The position numbers and the translations under genes are program-made. The notes beneath the pieces are model-generated. The model worked only from the letters and a program-made list of their open reading frames with translations, did no database searches and had not been told where the DNA came from. From NCBI GenBank assembly GCA_005884665.1, contig VBAT01000045.1:1-64000 (forward strand): a stretch of DNA of 64,000 nt, in the 5' to 3' direction. The DNA is from Bacteroidota bacterium. GTDB lineage: Bacteria; Bacteroidota; Bacteroidia; Chitinophagales; Chitinophagaceae. Shown here one piece after another: positions 8,068 to 16,323 of this stretch. Position 1 is the first letter of the stretch; each line of letters begins with the position of its first letter.

Positions 8068-8982
8068 TTAAATTTTACTCATCAGTAATGCCAGCAAAAC
8101 CACCGGCAGATACATATAACTTCCGAACATCACTTTTCTTGCGGAAGGCACATCCATTTTCCGGTATAGGCCAACACAGCGCATGATCATAAACACATTG
8201 GCCAGAACTATCAATACCAGGCCGATCATTCCCGCTATGCTTTTATACTCGCACATCCCCGTGAAAAAAGGGATGAATGTAACGGGCAGCAGCAATAGTG
8301 AATAGATCACGGCCTGCAATGCAGTGAATTTAGTAGGTCCCTTGTCAGCAGGCAATAACCTGAACCCAACCCTGGAATAGTCGCTGTGGGCTACCCAGGC
8401 TATGGCCCAGAAGTGTGGGAACTGCCACAGGAACTGTAAAGCAAAGAGCACCCAACCTCCCATCGACAATTTATCGTTGCCAGCGGCCCAACCAATCAGG
8501 CAGGGCAGAGCTCCGGGTATTGCGCCTACCAGTACAGCGATAGAATTTACTTTCTTTAGCGGTGTATAGATAAATGCATACAAAAACAAACTCAACAGTG
8601 CCAACCCGGCCGATAACCAGTTGAAATAATTTCCAAGAATAAATACTCCTGCCGCACCAGTGACAATTGCAAAAGCCCATCCTTCCTGTTCACTCATTCT
8701 GCCAGCCGCAACCGGGCGTTTCGCTGTTCGCTTCATTAATGCATCTGTATCCTTTTCCACAACCTGGTTGATGGCATTGGCGCTACCTGTTACCAGCATA
8801 CCACCTATAAAGAGCAAAATCAACATTGTCCAGTCAAATTCAACCACTTTCGGCGCCAGCATATACGAGATTACGCTGCTGAACACTACCATTATACTCA
8901 GCGACAGCTTGATCAGTTGCACATAGTCTTTGATCTTGCTCATCACTACGCTTTCATGCTTTATCGTCGAAGATTGAATCAT
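8068..8982 (-). CDS. ctaB: Protoheme IX farnesyltransferase (heme O synthase)
   Basis: UbiA-family membrane prenyltransferase that adds a farnesyl group to heme b, making the heme o precursor of heme a. Seen: the first aspartate-rich site NQVVEKDTDALMKRT, WGWA-like loop IGWAAGNDKLSMGGW, QFPHFWAIAWVAHSDY with DYSRVGFRLLP, and eight or nine hydrophobic helices. The length of 304 is normal. The start may be at 8982 or at the internal ATG 8943 (MSKIKDYVQL); the latter fits the family better. It sits between ctaD and subunit III, as expected for a dedicated maturation gene. Confidence 0.93.
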   Translation of the reverse strand: MIQSSTIKHESVVMSKIKDYVQLIKLSLSIMVVFSSVISYMLAPKVVEFDWTMLILLFIGGMLVTGSANAINQVVEKDTDALMKRTAKRPVAAGRMSEQEGWAFAIVTGAAGVFILGNYFNWLSAGLALLSLFLYAFIYTPLKKVNSIAVLVGAIPGALPCLIGWAAGNDKLSMGGWVLFALQFLWQFPHFWAIAWVAHSDYSRVGFRLLPADKGPTKFTALQAVIYSLLLLPVTFIPFFTGMCEYKSIAGMIGLVLIVLANVFMIMRCVGLYRKMDVPSARKVMFGSYMYLPVVLLALLMSKI

Positions 8983-8990
8983 GTTTTTAG

Positions 8991-9059
8991 TTGTCTGTTG
9001 TCAGGTGTCGGTTGTCAGACACGAATACTATCGACTAACGACTCCCGACTAGCGACTCG
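8991..9059. repeat. GACTATCGACTAACGACT-type dispersed repeat between ctaD and ctaB
   Basis: The whole 77-bp gap is simple repeat: GTTGTC units, then CGACTA/CGACTC units that run up to the ctaD stop codon. Its reverse complement contains TAGTCGGGAGTCGTTAGTC, nearly identical to the block at 21459-21480 inside the purN fusion. See also 16226-16316 and 26226-26290. Confidence 0.8.
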
Positions 9060-10868
9060 TTAGTGCTTGCTTTCATTCGCCCCAACAGGTTCCGTTTGTG
9101 GAATAAACTCTCTTCCGTCTTTTCCATAATCATATGCCCAGCGATGTACCTCGGGTATCTCGCCTTCCCAGTTACCATGACCAGGATTGATCGGCGTTGT
9201 CCATTCCAGGGTATTGGCACCCCAGGGGTTTGTGCTTGTAACTTTTCTTCCTTTAAAAATGGAATAGAAGAAATTGAAGACGAACATCAACTGTACCGCA
9301 AATACTATGATAGAAACGATGGTAATCATTTTATCCAGGTCGCCGAACTGGCTGAACGATGCCCAGGAGCTTTTATCGAGATAACGTCTCGGCATCCCTG
9401 CAAGCCCCTCGTAGTGCATAGGCCAGAAAATAAGATAGGCACCGACGATCGTTACCCAAAAATGGATATAACCGAGCGTAGAATTAAGGTAACGGCCAAA
9501 CATTTTCGGGAACCAGTGGTATATACCTGCAAACATCCCGAACATGGATGCCACACCCATTACAATATGGAAGTGGGCTACCACGAACATGGTATCATGC
9601 AGGTGAATATCTATCGTTGAGTTACCCAGGAAGATACCGGTAAGTCCACCAGAGATAAACAAGCTTACAAAACCGATGGCAAATAATGTGGCCGGGGTAA
9701 GCCGGATATTCCCTCTCCATAGTGTAGTCAACCAGTTGAATACCTTGATAGCAGATGGGACCGCAATCAATAGTGTCAGCAACACAAATATGGAACCGAG
9801 GAATGGATTCAATCCTGTCACGAACATATGATGCGCCCATACCAGGAAGGCCAAAATAGCGATCGCGAACAATGATCCCAGCATCGCCATATAACCAAAG
9901 ATCGGCTTGCGTGAGTTGACCGATAATATTTCCGATACCATTCCCATCGCCGGTAACAGGATAATATATACTTCAGGGTGCCCGAGGAACCAGAACAAGT
10001 GCTGGAACAGGATGGCACTTCCACCTTCATTATTTAATATTTCTCCATTTACCACTATATCGCTGAGATAAAAGCTTGTTCCCAGGTTGCGGTCAAACAA
10101 CAACAGGATCAAACCCGAGAATAGAACCGGGAATGATAACACACCCAGAACAGCTGTAAAGAACAATGCCCAAATGGTCAGCGGCAATCTCGTCATGCTC
10201 ATCCCCTTGGTACGCATGTTCAGGATCGTTGCTATATAGTTAAGACCTCCAAGTAATGCCGACACAACGAAGAGAGCCATGGAAACGATCCAAAAATCCA
10301 TACCCAGTCTCGACCCTATCGAAGCCTGTCCCAATGCACTCAATGGAGGATAAACGGTCCATCCTCCTGCTGCCGGACCGGTATGTAAGAAGAGAGAAGA
10401 GATCATAACGATACTGGCCAGGAAAAAGAACCAGTATGATAACATATTCAGGAATGGCGAAGCCATATCCCTTGCACCCACTTGCAGCGGAATCAAAAGA
10501 TTGGCGAACGTACCACTTAGACCTGCAGTCAATACAAAGAACACCAGCACCGTTCCGTGCATGGTGATAAGGGCATAATAGAACTCCGCCTTTATCACCC
10601 CGCCTTCAGCCCATTTGCCAAATACGGTTTCCAGTATCGGAAAGGTTTGGCCGGGGAAACCCAATTGAAGGCGAAACAGGACGGAGAACAACCCGCCTAC
10701 AATAGCCCAAATGATCCCTGTAACCAGGAATTGCTTACCAATTGTTTTATGATCCTGGCTGAAAATATATTTTGTAACAAATGACTGCTCGTGATGACCA
10801 TGATGATGATCGTCATGTGCTACCTCGTGCCCCACTTGCCCGGGATGTATATGAATTGTATCGCTCAT
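9060..10868 (-). CDS. ctaD: Cytochrome c oxidase subunit I
   Basis: Catalytic subunit of an aa3-type oxidase: binds heme a and the heme a3-CuB centre and pumps protons. Seen: heme a histidine in ITMHGTVLVFF (H104), the CuB histidine and cross-linked tyrosine in WFLGHPEVYIILLP, the CuB pair in VWAHHMFVTG, and the heme ligand region VVAHFHIVMG. The length of 602 includes a histidine-rich N-terminal tail (HDDHHHGHH, about residues 19-27) that could bind metal. Twelve or more helices are predicted. It follows ctaC by 43 bp, and a CGACTA repeat abuts its stop codon. Confidence 0.97.
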   Translation of the reverse strand: MSDTIHIHPGQVGHEVAHDDHHHGHHEQSFVTKYIFSQDHKTIGKQFLVTGIIWAIVGGLFSVLFRLQLGFPGQTFPILETVFGKWAEGGVIKAEFYYALITMHGTVLVFFVLTAGLSGTFANLLIPLQVGARDMASPFLNMLSYWFFFLASIVMISSLFLHTGPAAGGWTVYPPLSALGQASIGSRLGMDFWIVSMALFVVSALLGGLNYIATILNMRTKGMSMTRLPLTIWALFFTAVLGVLSFPVLFSGLILLLFDRNLGTSFYLSDIVVNGEILNNEGGSAILFQHLFWFLGHPEVYIILLPAMGMVSEILSVNSRKPIFGYMAMLGSLFAIAILAFLVWAHHMFVTGLNPFLGSIFVLLTLLIAVPSAIKVFNWLTTLWRGNIRLTPATLFAIGFVSLFISGGLTGIFLGNSTIDIHLHDTMFVVAHFHIVMGVASMFGMFAGIYHWFPKMFGRYLNSTLGYIHFWVTIVGAYLIFWPMHYEGLAGMPRRYLDKSSWASFSQFGDLDKMITIVSIIVFAVQLMFVFNFFYSIFKGRKVTSTNPWGANTLEWTTPINPGHGNWEGEIPEVHRWAYDYGKDGREFIPQTEPVGANESKH

Positions 10869-10911
10869 ACTCTTTACTATTTTAATGATCCCATGGGGAT
10901 CTTGCTATTAA

Positions 10912-11979
10912 TCATTTTTTCAGTAGAACTGCCGTTACCGATTTCGCGGTCGAATCTGGTGTATGTGTTGAATCCGTTACGGCAGGCTTGTTTACAAATA
11001 ATTTGTCATACAATGGCTGTTTGGTGGCCATCCATGCATCAAATTGTTCCTGTGTTTCCACGATCACCTCCCCTCTCATACCGGTATGACCCTTGCCGCA
11101 CATCTGGTCGCAGGAAATTTCGTAAACAAAATTAGCTTTACCCAATTCCTGTGCCATCTGCTTTGAAGTCTTTGTGGGAGTAAACCACATGGTTGTTGGC
11201 GTGCCTGGCACTGCATCCATCTTCATGCGAAAATGAACGAGCCCCACATCATGTATAACATCTTTTGAATTGATGACCAACCTCACCGGTTTATTGACCA
11301 CCAGGTGCATGGGTTCACCAGTAACATATACGTCGTCGCGGTTAGCGGGATCATCCCAAATTTGCCCCAACGGGTTATCGCCTGTTATATTTTTAAAATA
11401 TTTCTTTCCAAATACTCCTTTGCCTCCCGGGCCATCGTGACCGGGATACCGGAATTCCCATTTGAACTGGCTTCCTATTATTTCCACTTCCATTGCATCT
11501 TTAGGTGCGTCACCTGTTATTTTGAACCAATAAAATATACCAAACCCAACCAGCACTGTCAGGGCGATAGCGGGAATGACGGTCCAGATAACTTCCAGTT
11601 TATTATTATGAGGATAATAGTAAGCTTTGCGATCATCTGATTGCTGGTATTTGTAAGCAAACCAGAACAAAGCGACCTGGGTAATTACAAACACGATACC
11701 TGTCAGCACCAGAGTAATTTGAAGCATCGTATCAATATGCTTACCATGATTGGAGGCAGCTTCGCCCAGGATTTTTCCTTTTAGTGTTTCATTGCAATAA
11801 TACACACCGATCAAACCCAAAATGAGAAATGCCAGCAACAAAAATGCATTGACCTTATTGGTTTGCTTTTTTGCCTTTTCTTCTCCGCGCAATACCGCTA
11901 CATACTCACTAGCCTTGGCTATTTGAAAAGTGATAAGGAAGCCCAATAAAAGGATCGCTACAATGAAAACAGTTTGCAT
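10912..11979 (-). CDS. ctaC: Cytochrome c oxidase subunit II (CuA subunit)
   Basis: Accepts electrons from cytochrome c through the binuclear CuA site. Three N-terminal hydrophobic segments (residues 2-20, about 45-64 and 87-112, then 134-155) precede a periplasmic cupredoxin domain. CuA ligands are visible: the first histidine in VIHDVGLVHF and the cluster CDQMCGKGHTGM (two Cys, His, Met; the usual Glu position is Gln). A Thr/Ser-rich tail ends the protein. There is no fused cytochrome c domain, so a separate cytochrome, likely ActE or ActA, must deliver electrons. It lies 95 bp downstream of actF. Confidence 0.95.
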   Translation of the reverse strand: MQTVFIVAILLLGFLITFQIAKASEYVAVLRGEEKAKKQTNKVNAFLLLAFLILGLIGVYYCNETLKGKILGEAASNHGKHIDTMLQITLVLTGIVFVITQVALFWFAYKYQQSDDRKAYYYPHNNKLEVIWTVIPAIALTVLVGFGIFYWFKITGDAPKDAMEVEIIGSQFKWEFRYPGHDGPGGKGVFGKKYFKNITGDNPLGQIWDDPANRDDVYVTGEPMHLVVNKPVRLVINSKDVIHDVGLVHFRMKMDAVPGTPTTMWFTPTKTSKQMAQELGKANFVYEISCDQMCGKGHTGMRGEVIVETQEQFDAWMATKQPLYDKLFVNKPAVTDSTHTPDSTAKSVTAVLLKK

Positions 11980-12074
11980 ATTCTATTAGTTTGATGCCAG
12001 CTATTCCGCCCGGCATTTCTTTTTTTTCTTTTATTTCAATATCGTCCCGTGAACGTACGCGGGACAACCTTGCT

Positions 12075-13352
12075 TTATGTATGATGAATCACACTTTCTT
12101 TTATCAAAGGATGATTTCTCGTCACCAGCGAATAACGGCTCAATGTCCTTGCTGTCACATACATGATCAATCCCACGAAGCCAAGCGCGACACCAAAATC
12201 AGCCAGGATCATCGGAACATGGGTAAGACCTGTGTTTGGATCTTTCATCGGACCTGCAAATACCATCTGGAAGAAATCCAGCCAGTGGCAAAACAGGATC
12301 AGCAATGACATAAACGTTATCGTTGTATAATTTCTTTTAGATCCTTTCGTCATGAATATCAGCAACGGGGCCAGGAAGTTCAGGCAAAACATCAGCCAGT
12401 ATAACCCCTGATACGGTGATTTCACGACACGATTGCCAATACGGTTGATGAAATAAGTTGTTTCTTCCGGCTGGTTACTATACCATATAAGCATGTATTG
12501 AGAAAACCATAGATATCCCCAGAAAATAGAAAAAGCGAACATGAACTTCCCAAGGTCATGCAGGTGTTCCTGGTTAACCAGCTCGAGATAGCCATTATTT
12601 TTCAGGAAGACCACAAACAAAGAGATCAGCGCTAGTCCTGCTACAAAAGTGCTGGCGAATGTATACCAGCTGTACATAGTGCTGTACCAGTGTGCATCGA
12701 TACTCATCAGCCACAGCCAGGGAGTGCAGGACATTACCGTCAACGCGAAGAATACAATAAAAAGAGCGGCCCATACTGTATTGTTCCACATATATTTTTT
12801 CCGACCTTCAAGATTCAGAGGGTTATCGTCAAGGCTACGTGAAAGCCTGCGCATTTTCCAACCTAAAAATGACCAGCCCAAATATGTGATGATCGTCCAT
12901 ATAGTAAAAAAAGGTTTACTTAAAAAGCCCGATTTATGATTAAGGACCGGGTCTTCTGCAACATGTTGGGAATCTGTCCAGTGATAGATCGTATGATTGC
13001 TACTGAAGCAAACGCTTAACAGAACTACCGTAGTTATTATTCCAATTACGGGAACGCAGGCAGAAATTGCTTCTGTAACCCTGCGAAAAGACATTTGGAA
13101 TCCGGCCCACGCAAGGGTAGTGGCGCAGAAAAAGAACATGGCTGCATTAGTCACCAACAGGAAATAAACACTGTTCTGAAGCAGGCTTGCCCAGAACCTT
13201 GCATCTCTGCGTTGCAGGTAATCTGTCGGGCCTTTGGCACTATGCGTATAGATGTATAAAACAATGATCGCAATAATACCGAGCGCCATCAAAACAAAGG
13301 CAACTGTATTATATCGCTTTGGTACAATAAATTTTTCGCGGATCGTCGTCAT
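12075..13352 (-). CDS. actF: Alternative complex III subunit ActF (quinone-binding membrane subunit)
   Basis: A 425-residue polytopic membrane protein with about ten helices, matching ActF, the smaller of the two NrfD-like subunits of the quinol:cytochrome c oxidoreductase. Landmarks are the N-terminal helix VAFVLMALGIIAIIVLYIY, the loop SIDAHWYSTMYSWYTFAS and the histidine-containing helix FCHWLDFFQMVFAG. Bacteroidota lacking a bc1 complex use ActABCDEF to oxidise menaquinol. It lies 39 bp after actE and upstream of ctaC, an order that supports an ACIII-aa3 supercomplex. Confidence 0.9.
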   Translation of the reverse strand: MTTIREKFIVPKRYNTVAFVLMALGIIAIIVLYIYTHSAKGPTDYLQRRDARFWASLLQNSVYFLLVTNAAMFFFCATTLAWAGFQMSFRRVTEAISACVPVIGIITTVVLLSVCFSSNHTIYHWTDSQHVAEDPVLNHKSGFLSKPFFTIWTIITYLGWSFLGWKMRRLSRSLDDNPLNLEGRKKYMWNNTVWAALFIVFFALTVMSCTPWLWLMSIDAHWYSTMYSWYTFASTFVAGLALISLFVVFLKNNGYLELVNQEHLHDLGKFMFAFSIFWGYLWFSQYMLIWYSNQPEETTYFINRIGNRVVKSPYQGLYWLMFCLNFLAPLLIFMTKGSKRNYTTITFMSLLILFCHWLDFFQMVFAGPMKDPNTGLTHVPMILADFGVALGFVGLIMYVTARTLSRYSLVTRNHPLIKESVIHHT

Positions 13353-13391
13353 CTTGTTCTTTTAAATAATTTCTTCAAATAATGCTACAGT

Positions 13392-14042
13392 TTATTTTGG
13401 TGCAACGGTAGCGGAATCTGGTTTTGCTTTATTCATCGAAAGGCTATCAGGCGTTCCGTTTGTTTTGCCGGCATTAGCACCTCCCTGCTTACTTTTAATA
13501 TAGCTAATTACCATCCAGCGTTGTTTTGTATTCAGCTGCGATGCGTAGCTTCCCATCATTCCCTTGCCAAAGGTGGCTACGTGAAACATACTTCCTTCTG
13601 TCATCTTGCTTGCTGTCAAATCCGCTGGCTTGGATGTGAAGGGTCCATCACCTCCTTTAAACAAAGGTCCATCGCCATTCAGCTTGGTGCCGTGACAGAT
13701 ACCACAATTGACCAGGTATAAACGTCCGGCCTCCTGCATATCTTTCTCGTCTAGTGCAGTAAGCGGATTGGTCACCGATACAGCTTGTAGCAAACCGGCA
13801 GAATCATTTTTTATTTTATACGGGAATGCATCTCCCCTTGCGATAGTGCCTTCCACGGGCTTGCTATTATAATGCGCCTCGTAGTTATTTAATCTTTCCT
13901 GGGAAGGCGCATAGGTTTCAAATGCCACGCTATATCCCATGTCGGGCATATAAGCATGACCGGTGCCGCGACGTACCCTCTGGCAACTGGTAGCAGCGAC
14001 GATCACCGCTATACATCCTGTTATAATCAAAAATTTTTTCAT
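13392..14042 (-). CDS. actE: Alternative complex III monoheme cytochrome c subunit ActE
   Basis: A lipoprotein cytochrome: signal peptide with lipobox AATSC (C20 lipidated), then a class I cytochrome c domain with one heme motif CGICH (C113, C116, H117) and a likely methionine ligand in KGMMGSYASQL. The sequence YMPDMGYSVAFETY before the heme domain is typical of ActE. The C-terminus is a low-complexity Ser/Lys/Pro tail. It should pass electrons between the ActA hemes and the oxidase. It is flanked by actD (17-bp gap) and actF (39 bp). Confidence 0.92.
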   Translation of the reverse strand: MKKFLIITGCIAVIVAATSCQRVRRGTGHAYMPDMGYSVAFETYAPSQERLNNYEAHYNSKPVEGTIARGDAFPYKIKNDSAGLLQAVSVTNPLTALDEKDMQEAGRLYLVNCGICHGTKLNGDGPLFKGGDGPFTSKPADLTASKMTEGSMFHVATFGKGMMGSYASQLNTKQRWMVISYIKSKQGGANAGKTNGTPDSLSMNKAKPDSATVAPK

Positions 14043-14059
14043 TCCTATTTCTTAAATGA

Positions 14060-14650
14060 TCAATGAACTGGTTCTACTTTTCTTTCAAAGCGCTTTGTGT
14101 CTTTATCGTATCTTCCTAACCACCATTCCGTTTCTCTATACTGCACTTCCACATCTTTAGCGCCAAGGTTGTTTAAAAAACCGATCACTTCCTGCTCGTT
14201 TGTTTTGTCGGTACATTCCAATGCCATTACAAATGTGTCGTCAGTTGAGCGGGCATTGAAATGATCTTTTTTTACAAAGGGCGCCAGCTGGCAGAGATAA
14301 CAAAATGTCATCACCATACCCACGGAAGCAAACAGCACAGTTAATTCAAAGGTGATAGGTATCCAGGCGGGCAATGAAAAGAAAGGCTTACCGCCAAAAT
14401 TGATTGCCCAATCCAGTGTCAGTGCCCAGGTAATAAAACCAAGCGCGGTACATGTGCCTGTAATACCGTATATAAAACCGGCGGTATGCAATCCGGTATC
14501 ACGCAAGCCCATGGCTTTATCCAATCCATGGATCGGGAACGGCGTGTACACATCATGTATCTTGTAACCAGCGCGACGAACCTTGGTTACCGCGGGGAAC
14601 AGGACCGCCTCATCGTAGAAATTGCCTGTTATGAATTTTTTTACTGCCAT
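14060..14650 (-). CDS. actD: Alternative complex III subunit ActD (DUF3341)
   Basis: A 196-residue protein of the DUF3341 family with a cytoplasmic N-terminal alpha/beta domain (GNFYDEAVLFPAVTKVRRAG, then VYTPFPIHGLDKAMGLR), two membrane helices (about 77-99 and 112-135), and a C-terminal domain with TDDTFVMALE. In the act operon this is ActD, a structural subunit without cofactors that packs against ActC and ActF. The gene order actC-actD-actE is conserved. Confidence 0.92.
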   Translation of the reverse strand: MAVKKFITGNFYDEAVLFPAVTKVRRAGYKIHDVYTPFPIHGLDKAMGLRDTGLHTAGFIYGITGTCTALGFITWALTLDWAINFGGKPFFSLPAWIPITFELTVLFASVGMVMTFCYLCQLAPFVKKDHFNARSTDDTFVMALECTDKTNEQEVIGFLNNLGAKDVEVQYRETEWWLGRYDKDTKRFERKVEPVH

Positions 14651-14726
14651 TTTATTTTAGTTCTGAGTGATTAGCCCTAAGTCCGCAGTCTTATCGGGAC
14701 GGAAACTGCTCCAGACTCCGACTGAA

Positions 14727-16188
14727 TTATGCTCCATGATCATGCCCGTGTTTTTCCACGAACTCGTACAATGTTTCGTTCTCTACCGGCGTCATCTTTT
14801 CCTTAAAGCTTTCGCCATTCTTCTTCAAAATATGTTTGATTTCTGCCAACGCTATCACCGGGAAATATTTTGAGAACAGGAAATAACAGGTAAAGAACAA
14901 CCCGAATGTTCCCATATAAAAACCAACTTCCCAGATCGTCGGTGCATAATACGTGCTCCACGAGCTGGGCAGGTAATCACGGTAGACGGAGGTCACGATG
15001 ATCACGAACCTTTCAAACCACATACCCACGTTTACAATTTACAAGAATACTCATGAAGAAGGTAACCAGCAGGTTCCTTCTCATTTTGCGGAACCAGAAT
15101 ATCTGTGGCGACAGCACGTTACATCCCATCATGATAAAATAGGCCCAGCCGTAAGGACTGTTAATGTTGACCCTGTTTTGAAGGAAAGCAAATCCTTCAT
15201 ATGTATTAGCGCCATACCAGGCGATAAATAATTCTGTGAGATAGGCGATACCTACGATAGAACCCGTCAGTACGATGACCTTGTTCATAACCTCTATGTG
15301 CTCGATAGTGATATAGTCTTCCAGAGCCAGTACTTTGCGGGTTACGACCAACAGCGTTTGCACCATCGCAAATCCCGAGAATATGGCTCCCGCAACGAAG
15401 TAGGGCGGGAAGATAGTGGTGTGCCAGCCTGGAACGACCGAGGTAGCGAAGTCGAAGGATACAATAGTATGCACTGAAAGTACGAGTGGTGTAGCCAAAC
15501 CTGCCAGCACCAATGACAGCGCTTCATGTCTTTGCCAGTGCTTGGTACTTCCTGTCCAGCCGAATGCAGCGATTCCATAAAACAGTTTACGCCATTTCAA
15601 TTTAGCCCTGTCCCTTAATGTAGCTACATCGGGAATGAGACCTGAATACCAAAACAACAGTGAAACGGTAAAATATGTAGAGATCGCAAATACGTCCCAG
15701 AGAAGCGGCGAGTTAAAGTTGGGCCACAAAGGACCGCGGGTATTGGGATAAGGCAAAGTAAAGAAAGCCACCCATACACGTCCCATATGCCATATCGGGA
15801 ACTGGCCGGCGCAAATTACCGCGAAGATGGTCATCGCTTCTGCCGCACGGTTTACACCTGTTCTCCAACCCTGGCGGAATAATAACAAGATCGCAGAGAT
15901 CAACGTTCCGGCATGACCGATACCGATCCACCATACGAAATTGGTGATATCATATCCCCAGCCGACTGTTTTATTCAGGTTCCACTGGTTCACCCCGTAG
16001 ATCACTTCCATGGTCACGGATACGATCCCAAAGCACAATACAAGAACGGAAATGATAAATCCGATCCACCAGGCTTTGGAAGGTCTTGTTTCTACCGGGC
16101 GGCAAATATCTTCTGTCACCTGGTGATAATCCTTATCGCCATTTACCAGTGGCGGTCTTACCTGTGATTCGTATCTGAGTAATCCCAT
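14727..16188 (-). pseudogene. actC: Alternative complex III subunit ActC (NrfD/PsrC family), frame broken by a 7-bp duplication
   Basis: Large quinone-binding subunit with about ten helices. The first frame (16188 to 15013) has normal ActC sequence up to MSILVN and then ends in seven unrelated residues. The family continuation ([20 protein letters not shown] to the C-terminus) is in another frame, 15029 to 14727. At 15031-15044 the sequence holds TTTACAA twice in tandem; removing one copy restores a single frame of about 484 residues, the usual ActC length. Two polypeptides could still be made: a GTG at 15029 starts the second frame and the first frame stops inside it (15015-15013). It may be a true mutation, a slippage variant or an assembly fault. 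Confidence 0.85.
15031..15044. repeat. 7-bp perfect tandem duplication in actC
   Basis: TTTACAA occurs twice without a gap. The extra copy shifts the actC frame by one. Heptamer duplication fits replication slippage rather than the single-base homopolymer errors of sequencing. Confidence 0.9.
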
Positions 16189-16225
16189 ATTATTGTTTCA
16201 AAAGTTATTACTTCCTGCTTCCTAC

Positions 16226-16316
16226 TTCGCTTTGCTCGTAGTCGTAGTCGCAGTCGCAGTCGCAATGACGGACTCTGGACTATCGACTATTGACCTGCCT
16301 GCCGGCACGCAGGCTC
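16226..16316. repeat. Composite dispersed repeat between actB and actC
   Basis: The actB-actC gap contains GTCGTAGTCGCAGTCGCAG units, a GCAATGACGG segment, then GGACTATCGACTATTGAC joined to the palindrome-like CCTGCCTGCCGGCACGCAGG (16294-16313). The same two pieces lie side by side, in inverted order, at 26226-26290. No gene is seen in this gap. Confidence 0.75.
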
Positions 16317-16323
16317 CTTAATG

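Noticed and set aside
12044-12065. GTCCCG...CGGGAC hairpin after actF as a terminator
   Set aside because: There is no T-run on the minus strand after the stem, and ctaC follows in the same operon, so it was not listed.
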